DNA from: Nothopassalora personata
Taxonomy: Eukaryota; Ascomycota; Dothideomycetes; Mycosphaerellales; Mycosphaerellaceae
Length of the DNA: 64,000 nt
NCBI GenBank assembly: GCA_033816765.1
Contig: CM066294.1
Span: 2,666,001 to 2,730,000 of the forward strand
Direction: 5' to 3'
The translations under genes and the position numbers were made by a program. The notes below the pieces were generated by a model, which was not told the DNA's origin, did no database searches, and saw only the letters and a program-made list of their open reading frames with translations. Below are positions 19,986 through 31,200 of the stretch, in pieces. Position 1 is the stretch's first letter. Each line of letters starts with the position of its first letter.

Positions 19986-20058
19986 GCTAGGTAGCTTAGT
20001 TAGTAGAGCGTAAGCTGTCTATACTCTTAAGGTCGTGGGCTCGATTCCTACTCTAGCT
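19986..20058 (+). tRNA. RIP-altered tRNA-like relic
   Basis: 73 nt with the shape of a tRNA: acceptor GCTAGG pairing with TCTAGC, a D-arm (TAGCTTAGTTAGTAGAGC) that is a CpA/TpG-to-TpA version of a normal A box, and a T-arm GTGGG CTCGATT CCTAC. The anticodon arm is abnormal (a short TAAG/CTTA stem with an 11-nt loop), so the isotype is uncertain; a CTCTTAA stretch hints at lysine. No T-run follows. It is probably part of a repeat, either a tRNA-derived element or a captured tRNA. Confidence 0.5.
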
Positions 20059-20199
20059 ACTTTCGGCTAACTAGTCGTTAATCGGTAACTTAGTAGGCTA
20101 GCCGTTTTTTAGTCTTGTAGTATTCCTAGATTTTTTGCTAATAGTTTCGTAGGTTTTGTTTTAGTTCCTAGGTATTTTCTAATTCGTCGTATCCTTTCT

Positions 20200-21040
20200 A
20201 TTTAACAAGGTATCGCTAACCTTTCCTATCTAGGATTCTTTCGACTTCGAATTCGTTTTCTACTTCCGGCTCGTCGTCCTATAGAGAGCGCCTTCACGCG
20301 GCGGACGACGTAAGTATCTTCGTTACGACGAAGAGAAACTAAGACTCTCTCTCTCGAAAAATACAAGCCTACTCGACTCGAAACAAGAAAAGACAGGTCG
20401 GACGAACCGAACGAACGAGATACGCTCAAAATCTACAAACAAGAACTCCGGAACTGCGAGAAGGGAAAGCGACGTACATAGCGTACACGTCGCTCGAACA
20501 ACGAAGGCGCTGTCTACCTGTCGTCCCGGCAAACCACGTAAACTGCCGGCTGGAACCAAGAGAGGCGTTTAGGGGCGCAAACCACGTATACTGCACGGCT
20601 GGAACCAAGAGAGGCCGAGGGGGGGACGACAGCGAGGCCACTGCGACCGAGGAGCTACACTCGAGACCGGAGAACGCGACTGGATTTGAAACAGAGGCAA
20701 CGGGTGTTTCTTGGGATTTTGCTCGGTGCGTACGGGTACGGCCGGCTTGGCTTTTTAAAACAAGAACGAGACACGGGCGCAAAACTTGTCTCGCCCGGGG
20801 CAAGGCGACAAACCGCAATTCTCGACAAGACACGACTACCGGGTACGCGCGTACTACGCCGCAATATATTCGATTTACGGTTCGAATAGCGAGCGTTGCT
20901 CGCATCTTTTAAGGAGTTTTTACGTCCGGGGTACGACGGGGCTTTTCTCCTTCTCTCAAATTTTGGTCTCGTTCTCGAGACCCGTGTTGCATAGTCTCTG
21001 ACTCAAATAGCACGTTAATGGAATAATCAATCAATCAATT
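20200..21040. repeat. Weakly RIP-affected island with a 48-bp tandem repeat
   Basis: Unlike its surroundings, this part keeps many CA and TG dinucleotides. Two tandem units starting at 20530 and 20578 share CAAACCACGTA, then ACTGC and GGCTGGAACCAAGAGAGGC. The open frames across it lack domain character. It lies just upstream of the Gypsy gag and may be that element's LTR or leader, or unique DNA between insertions. I found no second copy in the window. Confidence 0.4.
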
Positions 21041-23219
21041 TGCCGACATAGGTAGAGGCTACGAACAGCCTATAAACCCTACGAAAATAGAAGGGGTCTA
21101 TAGGGATTCTATCCCTTATAAGGGGATAGAGGAATCGGAGGAAGGGGAAACACCTAAATCTAGTAAAGAAGGGAGAAGCGGAACTAGCGCCGCTAAATTA
21201 GGTATAGGTGTAGGAACGAATAGTACAATTGGAATAGATACTATAACTACCCTCTTTAGACAATTAGCAGTAGTAATAGAAAACGCTAGCCCTCGCTTTC
21301 CACCTCTAGGAGGTGCTAAGAATCCGTTCTTTAACGGCACTATTGCTACTAAGTTCTAGGAGCGGTTTAGTAACCTAATAGACTAGTATCCGCCTCGGGC
21401 ATCTATTAAGAAGGATGATTTCTAGGGCAGGTTTAAGCGCAATTACAAAACTACTATCCGGCGCGTAGTTATAAGATTGCCTAGGTAGCTTACTAACAAG
21501 GCACGTTTTAGGAGGGCGTTCTTATTAGAGTTCTTAAGGTTTAACGCCTACTCGATATTAGGGGGTCGGGAATATCTTAAGGAGATTATTAGGGCGCAGT
21601 AAGGTAAGAGGCCCAAAGAATAGGATATAAAGGAATTTATCCGCCTATTTGTATCCTTAAGTAACCTAATTGAACCTAAGGATTTAGATAATAGCTCCCG
21701 GAGTCGCCTCCTCCTTTAGGGATTACTAGAGGTAGTCGCGAAAGCGGTCTATAAGGCTTACGGGCTTTACCTAAAGTAACCTAAGAAGTTTAGGGACTTT
21801 TAGAGGATCCTCGATAAAGCTACTAGCATCGTAGATAGTAAGGAGGGATAGAAAGCTATATATACAGATTTCCCTCTTACTTTACTTAGCTATACCGCTT
21901 AGTCGTAAAGCAAATGCCGCGCCTTAAGCCTAAGATTAATACGCTTAAGAAGGCTACCTCTAGGACTGTTATTAATAATAACCTAATCTAGAAGGTAGCT
22001 AAAATAAGCATACGTATATACTAGCGCGGTCGCGTCGCGGACGCGGGTGCCTTCTACCCGAGCGAGAATTAACGCTCTATATAACCGGAGAGGCACGACC
22101 TAGATACTAAACTATAGGTTTACGCAATATAGCGTCCCCTATCCTAGTATCGCGAACAGTCTAAAGCGATAGATAGTTATTACTACAACTATAGTAGTTC
22201 GAAGTACTAGGCTAGCAATTGTAGGGCGATAAGGTCCTTAATATCCCGGGGCTACGTATACCTCGCCCCGAACAACTAGTAGTATCTAGGGAAAGAAGGC
22301 GATCTACGTCCTACTAAGTTTAACTTTCGGAGGGACTATAGCAAACCGAAACTGCCCTACATGCTCCCTCTACTCGAAGAACATTATAGGCCGATCGAGT
22401 TTAATAACTAGTATAAGATTCCCGCACTACGTAAGTAATAGATAGGTAGGAACTACACTAGGGTAACAAAGGTTACGCCTCCTAACTATTCTAAGCCCCC
22501 TCCTAACTTTAGGCATTTAATGGAGTATAGCCCTTAGGACGCACGGTCTAGCTAAACGGAGAAGGCTACTAGGACATATTAGGTCTTATTCGGAGAAAGT
22601 AAAGCGGAGTAGGCGATCGACTTAGGCGAACTTAACGAGGTATCTGCCTATCCTATGTAGTCTAACAAAGTGAAAGGGAAGGCACCCGTAGGCATTCTAA
22701 AGAATCCGCACCCGAGGACCCGGTCCTTAGCCTAGGATCTACGAGCCCGAGCTGAGGCTACTAAGAAAGTTCGTCTACAATTGGAACGGGAGATCCGGTA
22801 AGCTAAGATTAACTAGTAGGAGGTTGAAATGATTAACGAAGTTAGTGCTTAAATGAGCGAAACTTAATCATTAGCTAAATCCGGGGTAACCCTAGGAAGG
22901 GGAAATGATGCCTAAGTGAATAGATTAGGGAACGATGCTAATAAAGGACTACCTAAGGATATGCCTATTAGTCCCGTAAACGCCCCCTTCGCACAAAGGA
23001 AGCGTATATAGAATACTAAGACTATAAGGATTAATAACTACGTCCGACAATATAGTTTAGCTAGTAATAGCCCGGTTATAAAGGAAGAGGGTATTATCTA
23101 CTAGATTAATTAGATCCTCTAGATAACGTTTCCTAATATAAACGCCTAAGATTAGTTTCGATATAGTCGCTAGTTCGAGGCTACCCTCTTCGGTCGCGTT
23201 ACTAACACCCCCGCTCTTT

Positions 23220-23611
23220 AGGAGTGTTACGGAATGATTCCCATGGACCCTGGAATCATAATGACAAGACGAACACGTGACTCAAAGACGAACACGTGAC
23301 TCATCCTGCCTGAGCGCTCAGACTTGGAGCGATCAGACTGCTCATGCTCAGACTGATCAGACTGCTCATGCTCAGACTGATCAGACTGATCACCGAGATC
23401 TACGAATCTCCTTTGTATTTAGGAACGCTCGAAACCCTTATGGTTCTAATGCGTTCAACTCATGTTACTATCTCACTGATTGGAATACAACTCTTATTCC
23501 AATTATTCATCTTCGCTCAGCTTGCTTCAGCCTCTCCAAAGAATAATCCCGCCACGTGACTTGACTTATCTCTCTTTGAGACTAGCCCTGGAACGAGACA
23601 ATAACAAGGAG
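23220..23611 (+). mobile_element. Solo LTR with target duplication inside the Gypsy pol
   Basis: The LTR is 23225-23606 (382 bp, TGTTACGG...CAATAACA), flanked by a perfect 5-bp duplication AGGAG (23220-23224 and 23607-23611), so it is a complete insertion reduced to one LTR. It is rich in CA and TG, i.e. nearly free of RIP, although the host Gypsy is saturated with it. It contains two direct 19-bp units (23266-23303, each with AACACGTGACTCA) and two 24-bp units (23331-23378, GATCAGACTGCTCATGCTCA plus GACT). The same family occurs inverted at 18973-19332 and more distantly at 59781. Confidence 0.88.
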
Positions 23612-24391
23612 AAGCTCGCTATAGTACGACGTCTTATAGGAAAGGACCCTAAGGTTCGCACTAGATAAGTAGTCACCTGTAAAGATGAACCTAAGTATAA
23701 TAAGGAGGTCTTCCGCGAAGATAGTTAGGCCTAGTATGTCGGAGTGTATTTAACTATACTTTACTCTAAGGGTGCGGTCCCTACTACTAAGCTATATAAG
23801 GACGTTAAGAAAATCGGGCTCTCTAGTGTCCTTAACAACTTTACTATAGTCCCTAGTCCTTAGGTAGTAGCGGAGTTTAGGATAAATAAGAACTAGATTA
23901 GGTGCCTAATTAATAAGGGTTCCGAGGTAAATATTATTGGCTAGAGGAACGCTTATAGGTTTAGGTTACTAGTAATGTCGAGTACTTAGCTTACCTTTCG
24001 AGGTGCTAGAGGGCGGGCCCAGTTTAAAGGTGTTATAGGCAATTTGGATGTTTAGGTATTTAGGGTTTACTACTAAGTAGACATGTTTATCTCCTTAGAT
24101 CTAAACTCACTAACAATCCTAGGACGTCCGTAGGCCCGTAAGGTGCGACTTACTGCCCGTAACTGCGATAATAGTTTATAGGAGGGGACTATTACTAGCC
24201 GTAAAGGTGAAAGTGTCATGTTTACTACCCTAGTTAGCTCGGACAGGTATAAGACCCTTTAAGAACTGTTAAAAGCGTCGGGAAATGGAAGGGTAGGTTA
24301 AGTTACGGCGCTCAACCTACCGACTTACTAAAGCCGGATTTAATAAAATCGGTAAGGTTCTCGCACTATCTCGGAGAAACTTCGGACTTTA

Positions 24392-24417
24392 ATTTACCGG
24401 TCCCGGGACCGGTAAAT
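24392..24417. repeat. Isolated 26-bp perfect palindrome (core CCGGTCCCGGGACCGG)
   Basis: A perfect inverted repeat with ATTTA...TAAAT arms around the core, located between the protease and RT parts of the Gypsy element. Near-identical palindromes form the two ends of the element at 28228-32514. There is no TIR-like sequence beside this copy. Confidence 0.8.
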
Positions 24418-27400
24418 AGCTATAGTAAGGAAAACGGATACGACTACGACACGACGTATCTATAGGAACCCGGTAAGGCTCTAACGCCTAGTAACCATTT
24501 AGCTCACTTATTAGGATTGCTTAGGACTACTAGAATAAAGGAACGAGTTGCAGAAATTGGAATAGGCGTGTTCGAGGGAGATTCTATTACTAACGTTTAT
24601 TCAGTTTAAGGGGATTGGCCCTCCGAGATCCTAAGGCAATCTACATTAAATGCTTAGGCACGGAAGTAACAAGTAGGCTAACATATAGCTAACATTAGGA
24701 TGCCGTAGGTCTTTACGATGTATAAGCGTAAGGCGGACAAGAAGAAGCTAGTAGACGCGAGCGTTTACGAACGCCTAGAATCACGAGTTAAGGGGGATAT
24801 AGAATAGAAGCGTAGGGCACTGTACCTAGAATCTAAGATGCCTAAAGGACAAGGACCGTTCGATAGAAAGTACTTAACTAAGAAATTCTTAAGTATTAAG
24901 CGAGGTAGCCGGATTACGCTAGAACGACTTACCTTAATTAAGGTTAGCATTAAGCTATTACTAATGGAGCGGGCCTTATTCGATAAGATGCTCTACAACC
25001 GGGAGGCAGTCCTTACTTGGGATTTTAGTTACATAAGGCAAATTAGGCACGACGTTATACTACCTTAGAAGATTAACACGGTCCCTTATAGGCTATAGTA
25101 GGCACGCCCTATCCGGTTACACCTAAGTCTTAGGGCAATTGTTAAGCGCATAATTAGAGCCCGGATTAAGAACAACATCCTAGAATACTCATAAGGGGCA
25201 TATTCCAATAGCTAGTTCCTAGTCGTAAAGAAGGTTAATACCTCTAGAAGCGATGTGCCATATTGGTTAATTAACTTAGCTATACTCCTAAATAAGGTTA
25301 CTATACGCGATGCTAACATTCTACCGGATACGGATAGCTTCTTAGAGGATTTTGCCGGGTACCGAGTCGCTTCACTTATAGACCTGTTTTTAGGTTATAA
25401 TTAGATCACTTTAGATAAGTCCTACCGGGACTTAATAGCCTTCATAACCCCTCTTAGCCTAGTACGCAACACGACTCTACCTTAAGGAGCTACTAATTTA
25501 GTTACTTAGTTCGTACGTGCGGTAACAAAGATTCTACTTAATTATATCTCGCATCGAGCGAAGCCGTTTCTCGATAACATCGGTATTAAGGGACTAACTA
25601 AGGAGTATAGGAATGTAGAAGTAGAGCCTAGGTTAAGGAAATGGGTCGTTAAGCACATCGTTTCCCTAGATCTAGTTCTTACTAACCTAGAAAGAGCTAG
25701 TGCGGTAGTTGCTAGAGGCAAATCCTAATAGTTATACGAAAAGCTTAAGATTGTTAGGTACGTTACTAGGCCGGATAGTCGCTATCCTAATCTAAAGGTT
25801 GTAGCTAAGATCCTAGATTAGCCTACGCCTACCTATATTAAGGAGGTCCGCACCTATATAGGGCTATGTGTGTACTTCCGGATATAGATTCCCTAGTTCG
25901 TTATTATCGCTCGACCAATGTACAAGCTACTAAAGAAGGACGCCGAGTTCACCTAGATAGAAAATGAGCAGTTCTTAAAAGAGGAGGTTACTAGATATCT
26001 TATATAGGCTCTAGCCTTAGTTACCCTCTACTACTCACCTAGTGCTAGGTCTATCTTTATCTCAGTTAATGCTAGCGGCACTAGATAGGGATGTATCGTT
26101 TCTTAAGAATTAATAGACAGTACCCGACGGCGTTACCCGGTGCGGTATAAGAGCGGAATCTAGAACGCGTTAGAATCTAGATATGATGCTAGTAAGCGGG
26201 AATGCCTTAGGGTCCTTAAGGGGCTTAAGAAGATCTAGAGATATATTACTAGCGTTAATTTTGTCCTTAAGGTTAATGCTAAGACACTTGTATAGTAGCT
26301 TAACCGGCCGGCTTCGGACCTGCCGAACTCGGTAATGGCCCGGTAGGTCGTATAGATTAGGTTATTTACGTTCGAGGTAAAGCACGTTACGGGGATTAGA
26401 CACACTAGCCCAGATGCCCTGTCTCGTAGGCCCTCTACACCTTAGGAACCTAGGGAAGCTAACGAAGACAAAAACGAAGTCGACTAGATAATTAATAATA
26501 AGCTATTCGGGTACCCGGAGCCGGTCGATACCTATCTAGTTAAAATCCGGAAAATACGACATCTCGGGGACTAATATTCTAAGGGCTCTTAGTAGCTTAC
26601 TTAGGTTATAGAAACTAGGACCCGGCCCGATAGTGTTACCCGTACTAAGTACCGCCGACTAGTAAAGAAGAGCGTTAATTTCTTTATCCGGGACTAATTA
26701 CTATTCTTCTAGAAGCGCCGAGGAGCACCGTTACAACTTGTAATTAACGATAATAAGGCTTAGAAGGAGATCGTTATAGAGTGCCATAAGAGACACGGTT
26801 ACCGCAGCGCTAAGGTCGTGTATAACCTTATTTCCGATCGGTATTACTAGGACGGGTGCTTCGCCGATGTCTCTACGTAGGTTCGAAGTTATGCTCCGTA
26901 TAGGTTTCGCGAAGGTAACTAGCGCGCTAGTAAGCTTCACTTATCGAGCCCTTAGGTTATTAGTAAGAAGTGATACTCGGACCCCGTCTAGGTATATAAA
27001 AATAGGTACCTCCTAGTTACGCGCGAAGCACTTAGTAACTAGATCGAGGCTAGAGTAATAAGGGCACCTCCTAGCTCTAAGACGGTTACTAAGTTTCTAT
27101 ACGAAGATGTCTTCTATAGGCACGGCTACTATACTGAAATTGTGCTTAATAACACTACGGTTCATACGGCTAAGGTTAAGCGGTTACTCGTAGGGCTTAG
27201 TGTTCGAAGGATTCGAATATTACCGTACTATCCGTAGTCTAATGCTCCGGTCGAGGCTAGACACCGTCCGATTCTTATAGCGTTAGTAAAGCTTATAAGG
27301 AACACATACCGCGGATAGGAACAATAGGTACCCGCTATGTTATAGGCTAATAGGACCACGACCTGTCGTACTACTAGAATGACGCTAGCTTAGGTCCTAT

Positions 27401-28227
27401 ATAGCTATCGCACGATTCTACCAATTGAGGTTAAGCACCCGACGTAGGCGAATTACTAATAGGGATCGGTAAGAACGACTAAGAACCTACTTGCTATACG
27501 TACGCGTTAACTCTAGGCTCGAGACCTTAGTTGAGAAGAGCTATATGCTCGAAGGAAGCGACTAAGAGAACTTAGTAAGGACTACTTTAATTCTTACCGG
27601 AATGTGAACTCTATTAGTTTCTAGAAGGGCGACCTTATTATAAGATTCGATAAGCTATATAAGGATGACTTCTTACGTAAGATCGGTTACCGATAGTAAG
27701 GTCTATATCGGGTGTCTAGTGTCTCTAGGGAATTTAGTACCTATATTCTTAAGGAACTTAATAGCACGCTAATAAAGGGTGTTTAGGTACGAGAAAACCT
27801 TAAGCTAGTTCTAGAACTTCGCCCGGATAACATAGGAGTACTAAGCTTAGATAATAGGACCGATCTCGTAATAGGGGAGGGAGAAGTCGCTAATAGCCTC
27901 GCTAATAGCGAAGATAGTAGTAATTCGAACGAGATCGAGCCTATCGCCGACGAAGACGTGCTACCTATAGGAGTTAACGAAAGGGGATCGTATCCTAAAC
28001 CGGAATCTAAGAAGCTATAGGTTAGGCCTTATAACCTTTCTATAGCCGAAATTTCACAGTTTAGTAGGATCGAGGCTAAGAACTAATTAGTTAGCAATAG
28101 CGTACGGAGTTTACTTCCCTTAGGCATGTGTTGCACATGCCCTTTAGTTTATTAAGCCGATTCGGTTATCTAGACTTTACTTTATAGGGTGTTCTTACCT
28201 TAGTTAGACCTTAGTTAGTAGAGTTAC

Positions 28228-31200
28228 ATTTACCGGTCCCGGGACCGGTAAATCGGATTACGTAATAGCGTAGCATGCCTCTACCGAATGCTCACCTAGG
28301 TAGTTACTAGTACTAGTTTTCGGTTACATGTAGGGTTATCGGACCTTTAGTGTGACCTTAATAGTACTGCTCTTACTACTTATAAGACCGGTCTCGGCGC
28401 TACTGCCTTATAACGGTTATAGGGATATACGCTAAGAGGCATACTTAAGCGCAGCTCTCTACCTACTACTTCCTCTCTTTTTCTTTAAACACTAACACTA
28501 TTACTAGAGCTACTAACATATCTATCTACTACTACTATACACATTAGACGGTTCTTTAGCCTCTCTCTCTTTACGACCTTAACCTTCTTTAAAGCCCCTA
28601 CCCCTAACACTAAGCTTTTAAAGCTTACTAACACTTTAGAGTAGTACTACGAGATAGCTAGCTCTTACGATCTTACTACTAGCGAATCCTAGTTATTATA
28701 GCTTTAGCTAGTCTATCGTTACGCCCGGCTAGCTCGAGCATAGCGCTTACTAGTACTGTTACTAGGCTTACCCGCCTACCTTAGACCTTATTCGAGTCCC
28801 TTCGCCTGCCGGATAACGTTAAGTATATCCTTACTAATACGAACACGCCGAAGTCCGCCGCTAATGTTATGTTCCGAGAGCTTAGTCCTTAGAAGCGGGT
28901 TAAGGTGTTAAAGGACTTCTATAAGGGCTTCGAGAAGGTGTTCGAAGACTACTCCGTCTAGGTTGACCTGTTTTTCGAGGAAGTTAAGAGCGGCATAGGC
29001 AAGAGCTACTAGGATAAATTCCTTAGTAATAAGAAGCTTAATGTCTTGTTTCCTATTATCGGTAAGATTCGCAAGACCGGTTTAGAGATTCGTAACCGAG
29101 AGAAGACTCTTCGAGCTACGCTTACCCGCTACTAGCTACAGTAGATAGACAACAAGATTCTTAATCGACGCGTTATCTCCGAGCTTTATAGTACTAATAG
29201 CGGGCGCCGCTAGTTCACGGCCTTCATTAATAAGTACCTAGACTATAGTAGGGCTATTAGTAGAATTTAGAGGGCATTAATCTAGCGTATAAGGATCGGC
29301 CGCAAGGGCATAGATCGTAAGCGAATTCTAGAGCCTAGTAATCTTACCCGGTGTGATAGGGAGGCTAAAGCACGTAGCATTAATCCGCAGTCGGCTAAGA
29401 GTAGGGAGATCATTAGAAGATACCGCCTAGCCGTCTATAAGGATAGCCTTCTATACTTCATAGAGGGTACTATTACTAAGAAGTCCGCGTCCCTAGAGGA
29501 CAGCATAGATTAACCTAGACCATCTAGCTAGTAATAGCCTTAGCTACGTTAGCTACTACCGGGTAGTAAAGGTAAAGGACGTGTAAAGAGTACTACGCTA
29601 ACTCTACTAGCCTCTACCTAGCCTACAGTCCTATCGAGAGGAGGTCGTAAGTCGAGTCGACTTAAGTAGCTCCGTATAGGCGAGAGCATAGGTAAGGGTA
29701 TAACTACGCCTACTTAATCCTCGCCTAACCGAACGCTAGACGGCGCTCCTATACGCGAAGGCAGTCCGCTAGGTACACCGGTTAGCACCCTACGATCCAC
29801 TCCGGCCCTAACTAAGAATAGCAATCCGATACTTACTATATTACCTTCGGCTATAATTAGGGATGTATTAGTCTTTAAGGATTAGATCCTATAAGAAGAC
29901 GAGGCCCTCCGGATTAAGCGCGCTAACTGCACCTATAATAAGCGGTACTATAGCATTAAGTTTAGGAACTCGATTAATGTAGATAGCATTAACTAGCTAC
30001 CTAAGCACCGGGTAGCGGGCCTTAAGATACTCGAATATGCTATCTCGGACGTTCTTAAAAGGGATGGTAAGGTTAGCGCTATAATGTGCGATTAGTATAT
30101 TCGAGATTTCTACTATAAGGCCCTCTACTTCGTCACGAATCCCGGTATTACCGCTAATACCCTATATAAGCGCGCGCTTAAGGTCTAAGACTAGCTCTTT
30201 AAAGGCAAGAGTTTTTTAGCTATTAAGGTGAAGAATGGGTCGTAGTTTCGCCCTAATAAGCGTAGTTAGAAGACTATTAACCCGCTTAGCTGCCTCCGTG
30301 TTCGAGGCAAGGTCGGCACTACGAGTAGCATCGTTACGTATGCTAACTACAACTAGATCCTCGACAAATTTAGCATTAATAAAGCTAACTAAGCCGATCT
30401 TAATAGCACCGGTACCTATATTAATAGTAACATGCTGTACTAGTATAATAACGCTAAACTAGCACCGCGGGTTAAAACAGTTAGAGAAATAAGAAGTCGA
30501 GAATTCGACGTGTACCGATAGTACCTACGAGAATTGAATAAGGTTAGTAACGGCGGCGTCTACTAGAACATATAGTATTCTCTAAGCTAATAGATTATGC
30601 GATAAGACCCCGGGCTATAGCTCTTACAAGTGGCGCTACACCCTTAGTACTGCACTCGGTTCATCTCCTTCCCTAGGCCTACGATTTTTAGCTTTAATAG
30701 GGCTCATTAGGGGGTGACGCGAACACTATAGTGCAGCATACTAGGGTCGACTTAAACCTCGAAATTGAAAACTACTAGACTAGTAACCGGCTTAACATGC
30801 TATACTCTCTTAACTTAGAAGGTACTAGTAGGCCGGAGTTTTTACACGGTTTTTATAAGTAAGGGAATGCTAGAGAGTTTATCTAGTAGTGCTAGATTAA
30901 CGACTACATAGAAGACGGCCGATTTAAGCGTTTCTTCTCGGTTAGGGTCTAGAATTACCTAAGCAAGAACAGCATTAGCTAGTTTAGAGAGGACCTAAGC
31001 GCTAGGCAAATGCGGGTAACTACTATAGGCGTTCTAATAAGGTAGGCCGCACATAAGAGGACACTACGTTAGATTAACCCTTACTTTATCGAGATCCGCG
31101 ACGATAACTATCTTAAACTCTAGAGAAGCTAGAGCATACACTAGGTGATAGACCTCTATCGTAACTTTAAGACGCTAAGTAAGAGCGCTATAGGGTTTAA

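Larger units (their letters stand above)
21050..28110 (+). mobile_element. Gypsy-type LTR retrotransposon gag-pol, heavily RIP-altered
   Basis: Plus-strand frames broken by many TAG/TAA codons still show a complete gag-pol order. Gag-like sequence is at 21.35-21.9 kb. A retropepsin-like segment is at about 23.9-24.13 kb (CLINKGSEVNIIG). Reverse transcriptase is at about 25.06-25.75 kb (FLVVKK, LLNKVTIRDANILPDTD, KPFLDN). RNase H is at about 26.0-26.45 kb, ending HTSPDALSRRPS. Integrase is at about 26.6-27.5 kb (CHKRHGYR zinc region, ILPYYP). This is the Ty3/Gypsy order. It is interrupted at 23225-23606 by a solo LTR. The RT site reads Asp-Asn, a RIP-type change, so it cannot be active. I could not define its LTRs. 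Confidence 0.75.

Noticed and set aside
20426..20905. 159-aa minus frame in the transposon block
   Set aside because: Arg/Ser/Val-rich with no motifs, in a less mutated island; overlapping frames on both strands suggest open composition rather than coding.
23331..23390. CRISPR-like regularly spaced repeats in the solo LTR
   Set aside because: The units are directly abutting 24-bp tandem repeats without unique spacers, in a eukaryotic retroelement LTR.
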